A stretch of DNA of 64,000 nucleotides, from contig CAJTDK010000007.1 in NCBI GenBank assembly GCA_910575105.1, positions 1 to 64,000 of the forward strand. Direction: 5' to 3'. The notes beneath the pieces are model-generated. The model had not been told where the DNA came from. It did no database searches and saw nothing but the letters and a program-made list of their open reading frames with translations. Position 1 is the first letter of the stretch. Every line of letters begins with the position of its first letter. This DNA is from Lachnospiraceae bacterium (GTDB lineage Bacteria > Bacillota > Clostridia > Lachnospirales > Lachnospiraceae). Made by a program: the position numbers and the translations under genes. Positions 35,560 through 44,516 of the stretch are shown piece after piece.

Positions 35560-36855
35560 TTATTTTGCAACAGATTCCTGAAGTTTATCAAGCGCTTCCT
35601 GGGCACCGAGTGTTCCGTTGCATACCTGCTGCTCAACATCGATAACACCATTTCTAACATCCATCCACTCTGCTTTCTGCATCGGATAGAACTTGCAGTT
35701 CGGAAGCACTGCACAGAATGTCTTGAAGTATTCGCTGCTTCCTGTAGCATCAGAGCCGCCAACCGTGTATTTCTCTGCATTAGCTGCAAGATTGTCAGAA
35801 GCGTCCTGAGTCGCCGGAAGAAATCCTTCATATACCATGTAGTTCGAATATGTCTCACACTCATAGAATGCATCGAAGAACTTTGTGATCGCTGCCGTAC
35901 GCGCCTCGCCGCCTTCTTCATCCTTGAATGCCATCAACTGGTCGCAGACACCGAGAGCTGTCTTCTCGCCCGGAAGGTCAGCAGCAACATAGTTAACCTT
36001 AGAATCAGCAGCAACCATGTTCATCGGCCCGATCATCATCGCAAGTGTCCCTGCGCTGAATGCATCCTGAAGCGGATAACGTGTGTCAGTAAACGGTGCA
36101 GAGTTACAGTAACCGGAATCGATGAGATTCTTGATATACTCTATAGCTTCTACGTTCTCTTTGCTGTTCAGCGCCCAGTCGCCGTTGTCGTCAACAAAAC
36201 CGCCGCCAAAGTTCCAGGTGTAGTAAGAGAATGCAGCCTGGCCTTCGTCTGTGGAAATATCAAGTCCCCACGGAACGATGTCTTTGCCGAACTTATCCTG
36301 CACTGCTTTACAAGCGGTAAGCACTTCATCCCATGTCGTCGGCGGATTCTCGATACCAGCCTCTTTAAGCAGGTCAACATTGCAGAAAAGCGAACGGCAG
36401 GATGCAAGGATCGGCAGCGCCCAGACTGTTCCGTCCATCTCGTTGGACTCCCAGAAGCTTGGAACAAAATTATCCTTCAATTCAGCAGACACATAATCCT
36501 CTGCCGGCATCAGCAGATCATCTGCCACATAGTCAGCAAAACCGCTAATATTTAAGATATCCGGCTGCTCGTTACTGGAGATACGTGTATTTACCACGCT
36601 ATAAATGTCATTCCAGGAAACGATCTCGATATTGAGATCGATGTCCTTATTGGCCTCCTCAAACGTCTTCTCAAACTCTGTCCACCAATCCTGTGTGTAG
36701 TTGCCGTACTGGGATATGATGATGTCGAGGGCAACCTTGTCCGATCCGCCGCCTTCACCGCCTCCGCCGTCTTTGCTTTCCTTGTTCCCGCAGCCGGCAA
36801 GCATAGTCCCTACCATTGCCGCACATAGCATTACGCTGATGAGTTTCTTTTTCAT
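35560..36855 (-). CDS. Sugar-binding lipoprotein of the ABC importer (family 1)
   Basis: A 431-residue solute-binding lipoprotein. The signal MKKKLISVMLCAAMVGTMLAGCGNK carries the lipobox LAGC at about 19-22. A Gly-rich linker follows (about 30-40), then a bilobal domain with WWTEFEKTFEEANKDI and SCRSLFCNVDLLKEAGIENPPTTWDE, usual for oligosaccharide-binding proteins. It heads the operon and probably captures the oligosaccharide that the kinase/epimerase enzymes use. AGGAGG precedes the ATG. Confidence 0.95.
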   Translation of the reverse strand: MKKKLISVMLCAAMVGTMLAGCGNKESKDGGGGEGGGSDKVALDIIISQYGNYTQDWWTEFEKTFEEANKDIDLNIEIVSWNDIYSVVNTRISSNEQPDILNISGFADYVADDLLMPAEDYVSAELKDNFVPSFWESNEMDGTVWALPILASCRSLFCNVDLLKEAGIENPPTTWDEVLTACKAVQDKFGKDIVPWGLDISTDEGQAAFSYYTWNFGGGFVDDNGDWALNSKENVEAIEYIKNLIDSGYCNSAPFTDTRYPLQDAFSAGTLAMMIGPMNMVAADSKVNYVAADLPGEKTALGVCDQLMAFKDEEGGEARTAAITKFFDAFYECETYSNYMVYEGFLPATQDASDNLAANAEKYTVGGSDATGSSEYFKTFCAVLPNCKFYPMQKAEWMDVRNGVIDVEQQVCNGTLGAQEALDKLQESVAK

Positions 36856-36973
36856 ACTTTTTCCTCCTTAACAACAAATTTGTCTGAATGTTTTGTGTAA
36901 TTATTGTATAACAAAGTTGCACAAAAATATTTGTCTTATATTTTCATTTATTTGCACTATAGGTACTTTTATC

Positions 36974-37002
36974 TTGATTTATTCCCGTACCAAGGGTATG
37001 AT
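36974..37002 (+). promoter_or_regulatory. Promoter of the AraC-type regulator
   Basis: Plus-strand TTGATT (36974-36979), a 17-base spacer and TATGAT (36997-37002). The start point would be near 37009, so the mobile repeat at 37033-37176 lies inside the leader RNA. A dyad GGTAC/GTACC (36962-36966, 36987-36991) spans this promoter and may be an operator. Confidence 0.6.
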
Positions 37003-37032
37003 ATTGTTAAAATCCTACAAAGACCGGCATAC

Positions 37033-37176
37033 GTTACTGTTCACGGGTCAGGAATGCGCACTGGCTGCGCAATCCGTAAGAACATGGTACAGGAGTGAAG
37101 GGCATCTTTTGCGCAGCAAAACTCGGAATGCCGCCACGAATCGTTGCTATGAACGGCTCCTGAGCCTGAATAGTAA
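37033..37176. mobile_element. MITE-like insertion, family 2, with 9-bp target duplication
   Basis: A 144-bp element with ~20-base terminal inverted repeats: GTTACTGTTCACGGGTCAGG at the left; the right end, read on the other strand, is GTTACTATTCAGGCTCAGGA. It is flanked by the direct repeat CCGGCATAC (37024-37032 and 37177-37185), a likely target duplication. Internal dyads include GCTGCGCAA/TTGCGCAGC. It has no coding capacity. It sits between the promoter and ATG of the AraC gene. A diverged half copy lies at 53086-53149. Confidence 0.75.
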
Positions 37177-37202
37177 CCGGCATACTACTTAGGAGGACTT
37201 CT

Positions 37203-38105
37203 ATGGGCTACAATGGTGTTGACTTGAAAAATTCGATTTCTATCGGCAAAATCTACAGTATCCATTACTTTGAATATATGAGTGATTTTTCATTCGAAGG
37301 AGAGATGCACAACTTCTGGGAATTTATCTGCGTAGATAAGGGCGAGGTGGGCGTCACCGGGGACAAGACTTTTACGGTTCTTAAAAAAGGAGAGATCGCC
37401 TTCCATCAGCCGAATGAATTCCACAGTGTACAGGCAACCGGAGGAATCGCGCCGAATCTAGTCGTCATCTCCTTTGATTGCAGAAATCCTGCGATGGATT
37501 TCTTCCGCAGCGGCATATTCAAGATCGACGACCTTGAGCGGAACCTCCTGGCGAATATCATCATCGAGGCAAGGAACTGCTTCTGCTGCCGCCTGGACGA
37601 CCCTTACCTTCAGAACATGCCCCAGAAGGAGTCTCCGGTATTCGGGGCGGAGCAGATGATCCTGAATTATCTGGAGCATTTCCTCATCCATTTGATCAGG
37701 CGGTATTCTGCCCCTGTGGCTCCCGTACTCAGCAACCCGGCCAAGGCCGCCAAGCTCAAAAGCGACGATGAGATCTTCAGCCGGATCACTGATTATCTGG
37801 AAAACAATGTGTGCGTCCCTCTCTCCATCGAGCAGATCTGCCACGACAACCTGATCGGGCGTTCCCAGCTCCAGAAGATCTTCCGCGAACGGTGCGGCAT
37901 GGGCATCATCGAATATTTTTCGCACATGAAGATCGACGCAGCCAAGGAGCTGATCCGGACAGAACGGATGAACTTCACCCAGATCTCCGAGCAGCTCGGC
38001 TATACCTCAATCCATTATTTCTCGCGGCGTTTTAAAATCGAGACCGGCATGACGCCGTCCGAATATTCTTCTTCGATTAAAGCGATGGCCGAAGGGAAAT
38101 TCTGA
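37203..38105 (+). CDS. AraC family transcriptional regulator
   Basis: A 300-residue regulator. The N-terminal cupin-like sensor (about 1-160) includes HNFWEFICVDKGEV and KKGEIAFHQPNEFHSV. The C-terminal DNA-binding domain has two helix-turn-helix units (LSIEQICHDNLIGRSQLQKIFRERCG and FTQISEQLGYTSIHYFSRRFKIETGMTPSEY). It is divergent from the sugar ABC operon and next to the DUF5107 gene, so it likely controls both in response to the sugar. AGGAGG precedes the ATG by six bases. Confidence 0.95.
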   Translation: MGYNGVDLKNSISIGKIYSIHYFEYMSDFSFEGEMHNFWEFICVDKGEVGVTGDKTFTVLKKGEIAFHQPNEFHSVQATGGIAPNLVVISFDCRNPAMDFFRSGIFKIDDLERNLLANIIIEARNCFCCRLDDPYLQNMPQKESPVFGAEQMILNYLEHFLIHLIRRYSAPVAPVLSNPAKAAKLKSDDEIFSRITDYLENNVCVPLSIEQICHDNLIGRSQLQKIFRERCGMGIIEYFSHMKIDAAKELIRTERMNFTQISEQLGYTSIHYFSRRFKIETGMTPSEYSSSIKAMAEGKF

Positions 38106-38141
38106 AACCTGCAGATTAGATCAGACTAGGGAGGATTTATA

Positions 38142-40148
38142 ATGAAACCAGTTTTGTCATTCCATACAGAGACCTTTACTGCAAGTCCTTTAGGGCCTGC
38201 GGCAAGTGTTCCCGACCTGCTCCCCCGGGCCGGATCCGGGAGCAGGACTTTATTTTTCCTGGACGAAGACGACGAGATCTACGAGGGCTACGGCAAACTC
38301 GCCACTTCATATCCTTACCGCCAGTACACTTGCTACGGACGCACTCTTAAAAAAATGGAGATGGATACGGCCGTTCTCGAAAACGATTTTTTAAAGGCGG
38401 TCTTTCTTCCCGGTCTCGGCGGCCGGCTCTGGTCGCTGACGGATAAGAATACCGGCAAGAATCTCCTCTATACCAATGATGTCATCCGTCCCAGCAATCT
38501 GGCTGTCCGGAATGCGTGGGCAAGCGGAGGCGCAGAGTGGAATATCGGCCTGACCGGCCATTCGCCCTTTACCATGGATCAGCTTTTTACCGCAAGGCTT
38601 GCGGATGAGAAGGGACTGCCCATCCTCCGCATGTACGAGTATGAGCGCATCCGCAAGGTAACCTTCCAGATGGATTTCTGGCTGGAAGAGCACAGTGCGT
38701 TTTTACACTGCCGTATGCGGATCTTCAACCAGACCGCCCAGGTCGTCCCTATGTACTGGTGGAGCAACATCGCCGCACCTGAATACGAGGGCGGGCGCGT
38801 CATCGCCCCAGCAGGCTGGGTCTATACCAACCCCGGAGACGGCGTACGCAGACTTCCCCTTCCTTTTATAGATGGCGTCGATATCAGCTATTATCAGGAC
38901 ATTCCGAAACAGGCGGATTACTTTTTCAATATCCCAAAAGACGCGCCAAAGTATATCGCCAACCTTGGCAAGGACGGCTACGGGCTTGTGCATATGTCCA
39001 CAAGCCGGCTTAAGAGCCGCAAGCTGTTCTCCTGGGGGAATAATGAAGGCTCAGATAATTGGCAGGACTTTCTCACCAAGGATGCCGGGCGCTACGTGGA
39101 GATCCAGGCCGGACTTGGGAAAACCCAGTACGGCTGCATCCCCATGGCTCCCCACACCGCGTGGGAGTGGCTGGAGCTTTACGGCCCCATACAGGCCTCA
39201 CCCGAATCGGCTTGCGCCCCTTACCTTGAGGCCGAGAGAAATATACGTTCTATCGTACAGCACCTTCTTAACGAGCTTAAGCCAGAGCGCACACTTGCCG
39301 CCACAAAAGCTCTTGCTAAAACGAGCGGCGAACTTCTCTTCTGCGGCAGCGGATATGCAGCTTTTGAAGATGTGATCCGGAAGTTCAGCGGCGAAGCACC
39401 GCTTTCTGGGCATCTTGATTTTTCCGGTCAGCCAAAATACCCGGTAAAGCCCGGATTTTTGAAGCTTTCTGATTCCGCTGGTCTTTCAAAGGAGCATGAA
39501 AGATTGGCCGGATTTTTAAAGACGGGGATCTTCCCGGAATATCCGGTTACAGACGCCCCTTATGATTTCCTTGCAGACGACACTCTTTTCATGCGCCTTG
39601 CAGAGACTATCGGGACGGTAAACAAAAAGAACTGGTACGCCCATTACCAGCTTGGACTGTGTTACTTTATAAAAGAAGACTTCCCGCGGGCGAAGACGCA
39701 CCTCCTCGCCTCCAGCTCCATAAAGGAAAATCCGTGGGCGCTCCATGCCTTGGCTGTTCTGGAGTGCCTGCACGGCAGCAAAAGGAAGGCGGTATCATCT
39801 ATCATCAGCGGTTACGCTTACCGGAAAGAGGATCTGTCCTACCTGAAAGAAACATGGCGGATCCTACTGCTCTGTCATGCTTATGACGAAATCGTCACCC
39901 TGTATGACGCACTTCCCGGACAGTTCCAGAACGAAAGCCGCATCCGTTTCGGATATATGCAGGCACTTTCGCATACCGGGCAGGAAAAGGATGTGTTGGA
40001 TTATCTTGATCATACGGACTTTGTCCTTGACGACCTGCGGGAAGGCGAAGACGCCCTGGGAGATCTGTGGCGCCTAGCTTACAAAAGCGTACACGGAAGG
40101 GACGGAATACTGCCGCAGAAGTATAATTTCGATTCTCTTCAGGATTGA
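38142..40148 (+). CDS. DUF5107 protein with C-terminal TPR-like repeats
   Basis: A 668-residue protein of unknown function. Residues about 60-380 match DUF5107, a beta-rich, galactose-mutarotase-like fold: VFLPGLGGRLWSLTDKNTGKNLLYTNDVIRPSNLAVRNAWASGGAEWNIGLTGHSP and WWSNIAAPE. The C-terminal region (about 480-660) is helical and repeat-like (NWYAHYQLGLCYFIKEDFPRAKTHLLAS), as in TPR proteins. There is no signal peptide, so it is cytoplasmic. It follows the AraC gene by 36 bases and faces a sugar-uptake operon, so it may act on the imported glycan. A hydrolase, lyase or phosphorylase role is inference. Confidence 0.8.
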   Translation: MKPVLSFHTETFTASPLGPAASVPDLLPRAGSGSRTLFFLDEDDEIYEGYGKLATSYPYRQYTCYGRTLKKMEMDTAVLENDFLKAVFLPGLGGRLWSLTDKNTGKNLLYTNDVIRPSNLAVRNAWASGGAEWNIGLTGHSPFTMDQLFTARLADEKGLPILRMYEYERIRKVTFQMDFWLEEHSAFLHCRMRIFNQTAQVVPMYWWSNIAAPEYEGGRVIAPAGWVYTNPGDGVRRLPLPFIDGVDISYYQDIPKQADYFFNIPKDAPKYIANLGKDGYGLVHMSTSRLKSRKLFSWGNNEGSDNWQDFLTKDAGRYVEIQAGLGKTQYGCIPMAPHTAWEWLELYGPIQASPESACAPYLEAERNIRSIVQHLLNELKPERTLAATKALAKTSGELLFCGSGYAAFEDVIRKFSGEAPLSGHLDFSGQPKYPVKPGFLKLSDSAGLSKEHERLAGFLKTGIFPEYPVTDAPYDFLADDTLFMRLAETIGTVNKKNWYAHYQLGLCYFIKEDFPRAKTHLLASSSIKENPWALHALAVLECLHGSKRKAVSSIISGYAYRKEDLSYLKETWRILLLCHAYDEIVTLYDALPGQFQNESRIRFGYMQALSHTGQEKDVLDYLDHTDFVLDDLREGEDALGDLWRLAYKSVHGRDGILPQKYNFDSLQD

Positions 40149-40187
40149 AAGCAGTCAGCAAGCGAAAGAGCTGATCAGGCATCAGCG

Positions 40188-41102
40188 TCACAGGATAAAC
40201 ATAAACACCGGCAGCGTCACGATCGACAAAAGGGTGGACACGAAGATCGTCTGTGAGGCAATCTCCGGGCTGCATTCATACTTGTCTGCCAGGATCGCCG
40301 TGGTGCTGGCCATAGGCATGGCGCTGAGAAGCACCATAGTACTGCACAGCACACGGTCAGTGTGAAAAAGCCTTAACACGGCAAGGATCAGCAGAGGATA
40401 CAGCACCAGCCGAAGCCAGCAGTAATACAGCACCTCCCGGTCAAACATCCGCCTGATATCCGAGTCTGCAAGCATGGCGCCGATAGCAAGCATGGAAATG
40501 GGAACCATACATTTGCTGATTCCCTCGACAGTATTTTCAAGGAACTCTGGAAACGTAACCCGAAACGCCATCACAAGCACCCCAATAAAGACCGCGATGA
40601 TACACGGATGCTTTACCAGCTTTTTGTAAGCCTCCCTGCGGTCTACATGGGTGAAGAGGGCAAGCCCCGACGACCACATAGTAAGGCGCACCGGTATCTG
40701 AAAAAAGGACGTATAAAGTACGCCCACCGCGCCGTAGAGGGAGTGGATGATGGGAATCCCGATAAAACTGGAGTTAGAGACGATAATCCCGTATGTAAAT
40801 ATCCTGCTTTTCTCTTTCGGGCACCAGAGAAAACAATATTTTCCAAAGAGTATACTAAACATCTGTATCCCGAGCGAAATCAAAAAAGCCCCGGAACAAT
40901 TTCTTACAAATTCTTCCGAAGCATTCATCTCGCCCATAAATGAACTGACAATATTGCAGGGGAGTATCACGTTCACGGTGATATCCGACAGGCACTTCTG
41001 GCCCTCTCTCGTGATAATCCCCACCTTCTTTAACATAAGCCCGACTATTATCAGCAAAAACAACGTAAGCTGCAGATGAATCATCTGGGTAAATAAAGTC
41101 AT
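40188..41102 (-). CDS. AEC family transporter (auxin efflux carrier type)
   Basis: A 304-residue carrier with about ten membrane helices. It begins LTLFLLIIVGLMLKKVGIITREGQKCLSDITVNVILPCNIVSSF, the family start, with the Asn-Pro motif in each half replaced by related turns. AEC carriers move small organic anions such as malate or malonate. It is the last minus-strand gene after the 5-oxoproline group, 76 bases past the symporter, and may export or import a related acid. Confidence 0.88.
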   Translation of the reverse strand: MTLFTQMIHLQLTLFLLIIVGLMLKKVGIITREGQKCLSDITVNVILPCNIVSSFMGEMNASEEFVRNCSGAFLISLGIQMFSILFGKYCFLWCPKEKSRIFTYGIIVSNSSFIGIPIIHSLYGAVGVLYTSFFQIPVRLTMWSSGLALFTHVDRREAYKKLVKHPCIIAVFIGVLVMAFRVTFPEFLENTVEGISKCMVPISMLAIGAMLADSDIRRMFDREVLYYCWLRLVLYPLLILAVLRLFHTDRVLCSTMVLLSAMPMASTTAILADKYECSPEIASQTIFVSTLLSIVTLPVFMFIL

Positions 41103-41178
41103 TTTTCCTCAAACCTTAATCACTTCGTAAGTTAGACTGCGCAATGTACTTTAGCTGCATATCCTGTATGGCTGAATT

Positions 41179-42525
41179 TTAACTGTTATACTTCTGCTTG
41201 TCAAGCTCTTTCTCTTTTGCATTAACGATCACATTAACTGCCGCGTCGCCGATTACGTTGAGCGGAAGGAGCGCCATCTCAACCGGACGGTTGATCGCTA
41301 CGATAAGGGCGTAGCCGATGAGGCACGCGTCTGTCGTCCAGCCCATCCCGGACAGCACCGTGAAGATCATGGTCGTACCCGCGATTGGGATCGCCGGGGT
41401 TCCTGCTGCCGCGCAGATGGAAAGGAACGCCATAACAACCATATTTGCCGGAGTAACGTCAATTCCCGCGCTTGTAGCGATAAAGGTAACGGCAAACATA
41501 TGCATGACCGTTGTTCCGTTCATGTTGATGGTCATACCGGTAGGAAGTACAAAGCTGGTGATCTCCTTGCTGCATCCAAGCTCGTCGATACACGTCCTCG
41601 TATTAAGCGGAAGACATGCCGCGGAGGAATTGGTGGAGAAGCCAAAGATTCCTACCTTCATAATCTTTTTGATAAACTTCATCGGATTTTCCTTTGTCGT
41701 AATCCAGATTCCGAGAGGATAGAGGGTTACGACCAGAAGGAACAGCGTAAGCATCGCAGATACTACGTACGCCGCTACCGGAGCCAGATACTCTACTCCG
41801 TAGATCGCAAACGTTCTGGAGATCAGGCAGAAGATCGCAACCGGGCCGATCTTGTTGATCAAAAATGTCAGCCACATGTTGATCACTTCGCTCAAGTTCT
41901 CAAGCACTTTCTTAAGCGGCTCTGCCCGGTCGCCCATCTGGTTCAGGCAAAGCCCGAGGATGATGGCTACAACTACGATAGCAAGGATACTGTTGTTCGT
42001 GCTTGCCGCATCCGTAATGTTGGACGGAACCGCATTTACAACAACTGCCAGCGGGTTGAAGGCATCAATGGTCGCCGCCTCTGCAACCCCCTCGCTTGGC
42101 AGCGTGACATTGAAAAGCCCCAGAGATTTTACTATGTATGCGATGATACAGCCAAGAGCCGCGCCGCACACGTAAAATCCGAAGAATCCGGCAAGAGCCG
42201 TTCCCGCGATCCTTCCAAGCTTTGTGGAGTTGGAAATGCTGCACATCGCAAGGCTCAAGGATACCAGCACCAACGGTACGATGGCAAGCTGCAGGCCCTT
42301 CATGAATATCTGCCCGACGATGTAGAAGATACCGATCGCACCGACACCTTCCGGGACAGTGATATCCTGGAAAAGCAGCTTATTCACGATTACCCAGCCG
42401 TCTTCGGAGATCACATTCTCCCTCAGGAACAGGAACAAAAGCCCTACGGCAAGACCTCCTACAAGTGCGATCATCATCTTTTTCACTACGGACATCGGCT
42501 CTTTTTTGTTCGTTTCATTGCTCAT
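41179..42525 (-). CDS. Dicarboxylate/amino acid:cation symporter (DAACS family)
   Basis: A 448-residue secondary transporter. The late hairpin and helices carry FGFSTNSSAACLPLNTRTC (serine-rich HP1), VLPTGMTINMNGTTVMHMF (helix 7 with the NMNGT motif) and AAAGTPAIPIAGTTMIFTVLSGMGW (HP2), the signature of glutamate/aspartate:Na+ symporters. It is downstream of pxpA, so uptake of glutamate-like or 5-oxoproline-like substrates is a reasonable guess. AAAGGAG precedes the ATG. Confidence 0.93.
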   Translation of the reverse strand: MSNETNKKEPMSVVKKMMIALVGGLAVGLLFLFLRENVISEDGWVIVNKLLFQDITVPEGVGAIGIFYIVGQIFMKGLQLAIVPLVLVSLSLAMCSISNSTKLGRIAGTALAGFFGFYVCGAALGCIIAYIVKSLGLFNVTLPSEGVAEAATIDAFNPLAVVVNAVPSNITDAASTNNSILAIVVVAIILGLCLNQMGDRAEPLKKVLENLSEVINMWLTFLINKIGPVAIFCLISRTFAIYGVEYLAPVAAYVVSAMLTLFLLVVTLYPLGIWITTKENPMKFIKKIMKVGIFGFSTNSSAACLPLNTRTCIDELGCSKEITSFVLPTGMTINMNGTTVMHMFAVTFIATSAGIDVTPANMVVMAFLSICAAAGTPAIPIAGTTMIFTVLSGMGWTTDACLIGYALIVAINRPVEMALLPLNVIGDAAVNVIVNAKEKELDKQKYNS

Positions 42526-42605
42526 TTTACTTCACTCCTTTGTATTTTTATATGGTTTAACATCTGCGGATACTGCGCTTTCCGTGCTCTCTGCAATCCG
42601 GATAT

Positions 42606-43361
42606 CTACAGATGTCTGATCTCGATGTCTTCCTCTGCAAATGCTTTGCGGATTCTCTGGACGAATGCCAGCGCCTTCGGCCCGTCTCCGTGTACGCACA
42701 GGGTATCCCCCTTGATATCAAGCTCCTTGCCGTTTATGGAGGTCACCTTTCCTTCCTTGATCATCCGTATGCAGCGGGCGATGGCCACCTCTTCATCAGT
42801 GATCATGGAGCCTTCCATCTTCCTTGGAACCAGGGAAAGGTCATCCATATACGCACGGTCTGCAAAGATTTCCGACGCGGTCCTCAGCCCCTTGCTCTCT
42901 GCGATCTGCCCGAGAATTGCCCCGGCGCAATAGTACACGATCAGGTCCTTGTCAAAATCGGTAATCGCCTCCACGATAGCTGAAGAGATCTCCTCATCAT
43001 ACTGGCACTGGTTACCCATGGCCCCATGAGGCGCCACATGTGAAAGCTTCATACCGCAGCTCCTCGTGAACGCCGTCAGTGCGCCGATCTGGTACTTCAC
43101 GTAATTTTTCACTTCCTGATAGGAAAGCACCATCTTCCTGCGCCCGAATCCCATCAGGTCCGGATAGCCCGGGTGAGCGCCTACCATTACGCCGCGCTCC
43201 CTGGCCATACTTACCACCTTGTCCATAACCATGGGGTCTCCCGCATGCCACCCGCAGGCAACATTTGCCGTCGTCACATACTGGATGATCTCTGCGTCGC
43301 CGCCCAGCTTGTACGCACCGAAGCTCTCGCCCATATCGCTGTTCAAATCAACACTGTACAT
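42606..43361 (-). CDS. pxpA: 5-oxoprolinase subunit A (LamB/YcsF family)
   Basis: A 251-residue subunit of the ATP-dependent 5-oxoprolinase PxpABC. The start MYSVDLNSDMGESFG is the LamB/YcsF signature, followed by NVACGWHAGDPMVM and HGAMGNQ. The longest frame extends 16 codons upstream, but AAGGAG eight bases before the ATG at 43361 sets the start. PxpA is split from pxpB and pxpC by the dehydrogenase gene, an unusual gene order. Confidence 0.95.
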   Translation of the reverse strand: MYSVDLNSDMGESFGAYKLGGDAEIIQYVTTANVACGWHAGDPMVMDKVVSMARERGVMVGAHPGYPDLMGFGRRKMVLSYQEVKNYVKYQIGALTAFTRSCGMKLSHVAPHGAMGNQCQYDEEISSAIVEAITDFDKDLIVYYCAGAILGQIAESKGLRTASEIFADRAYMDDLSLVPRKMEGSMITDEEVAIARCIRMIKEGKVTSINGKELDIKGDTLCVHGDGPKALAFVQRIRKAFAEEDIEIRHL

Positions 43362-43447
43362 CTTTTTTTCTCCTTCCGTTTTACATTTCTCTATAATTTT
43401 GCGGATCATCTCCGCATATTACCTTCTCTCCGGCTTCCGGCACTACT

Positions 43448-44407
43448 TTATTTGTTTACCACGTTCTGCGGCTCACCTTCTGCAAAGCACTTAAGGTTCT
43501 CTGCCGCGATGTCCATCAGTCTCTGGCGCGACTCCTTCGGCGCCCACGCGATATGAGGCGTGATGATCATGTTCTTCGCCTCAAGGAGCGGATTGTCCAT
43601 CTGGATCGGCTCTGTGGATACTACGTCTACTGCTGCTCCGGCTACCTTGCCGCTGTTCAGTGCATCCCTCAGATCCTCTTCTACGATCAGCGGGCCTCTG
43701 GAATCATTGATGATCATTACTCCGTCCTTCATCTTCGCGATCGTATCTTTGCTGATGATTCCTTCTGTCTCCGGGAACAGCGGGCAGTGCAGTGAGATAA
43801 CATCGGATTCTGCAAGCAGTGTATCAAGGTCTGCGTAATGGCAGGTCTCGCTCTCGAGCTCCGGACGCCTGAATGCATCGTAGGCAAGAACCTTCATGCC
43901 AAGCGCCTGCGCGATCTTTCCTGTATCCTGCCCGATCCTTCCGAATCCGATGATCCCCATCGTCTTTCCAGCAAGCTCAACAAGCGGGTGATTCCAGAAA
44001 CACCAGTCTGCGTTGTTGGTCCACTCACCCTTCTTTACGCAGCCAGAATGCTCTCCGATATGATGGCACAGCTCAAGGAGCAGAGCGATAGCATACTGTG
44101 AAACAGCAGCCGTGCCGTATGTCGGGATATTGGACACCGGAATATTTCTCTCCTTTGCCGCCTCGATATCCACGATGTTGTAGCCTGTTGCCAGCACGCC
44201 TACGAACTTAATGTTCGGACACGCCTCAAAGGTCTCTCTGGTAAGAGGGGTCTTGTTGGTATATACCACCTCTGCGTCGCCGATTCTGGAAACAATCTCG
44301 TCCTCCTTCGTGCGGTCATAAACCTTTACCTCTCCGAACTTTTCCATACCTCCCCAGCTAATGTCTCCCGGATTCAATGTGTAACCATCCAATACTACGA
44401 TTTTCAT
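43448..44407 (-). CDS. D-2-hydroxyacid dehydrogenase
   Basis: A 319-residue NAD(P)-dependent dehydrogenase of the glycerate dehydrogenase/hydroxypyruvate reductase type. The Rossmann motif is GIIGFGRIGQDTGKIA (about 150-165). The catalytic Arg is in INDSRGPLI, the Glu in VDVVSTEP and the His in ITPHIAWAPKESR. It lies inside the pxp gene group, so it may reduce a keto acid linked to glutamate or 5-oxoproline catabolism. The substrate cannot be set from sequence. Confidence 0.93.
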   Translation of the reverse strand: MKIVVLDGYTLNPGDISWGGMEKFGEVKVYDRTKEDEIVSRIGDAEVVYTNKTPLTRETFEACPNIKFVGVLATGYNIVDIEAAKERNIPVSNIPTYGTAAVSQYAIALLLELCHHIGEHSGCVKKGEWTNNADWCFWNHPLVELAGKTMGIIGFGRIGQDTGKIAQALGMKVLAYDAFRRPELESETCHYADLDTLLAESDVISLHCPLFPETEGIISKDTIAKMKDGVMIINDSRGPLIVEEDLRDALNSGKVAGAAVDVVSTEPIQMDNPLLEAKNMIITPHIAWAPKESRQRLMDIAAENLKCFAEGEPQNVVNK

Positions 44408-44516
44408 ACTTTCTTTACCTCCATATAATTTTTATTTTTTAATTTGCTGTCTGGCCTTTTGTCCAAGCCATCAGATCTCTTGCTGCTATTCGTTCAGCCA
44501 TTTGCGAAAAATGCTT

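Noticed and set aside
41500-42933. A 477-codon plus-strand open frame
   Set aside because: It is antisense to the symporter and pxpA genes, which are clear family members. Its Arg/His/Asp-rich translation is typical of the complementary strand, and no start signal precedes it.
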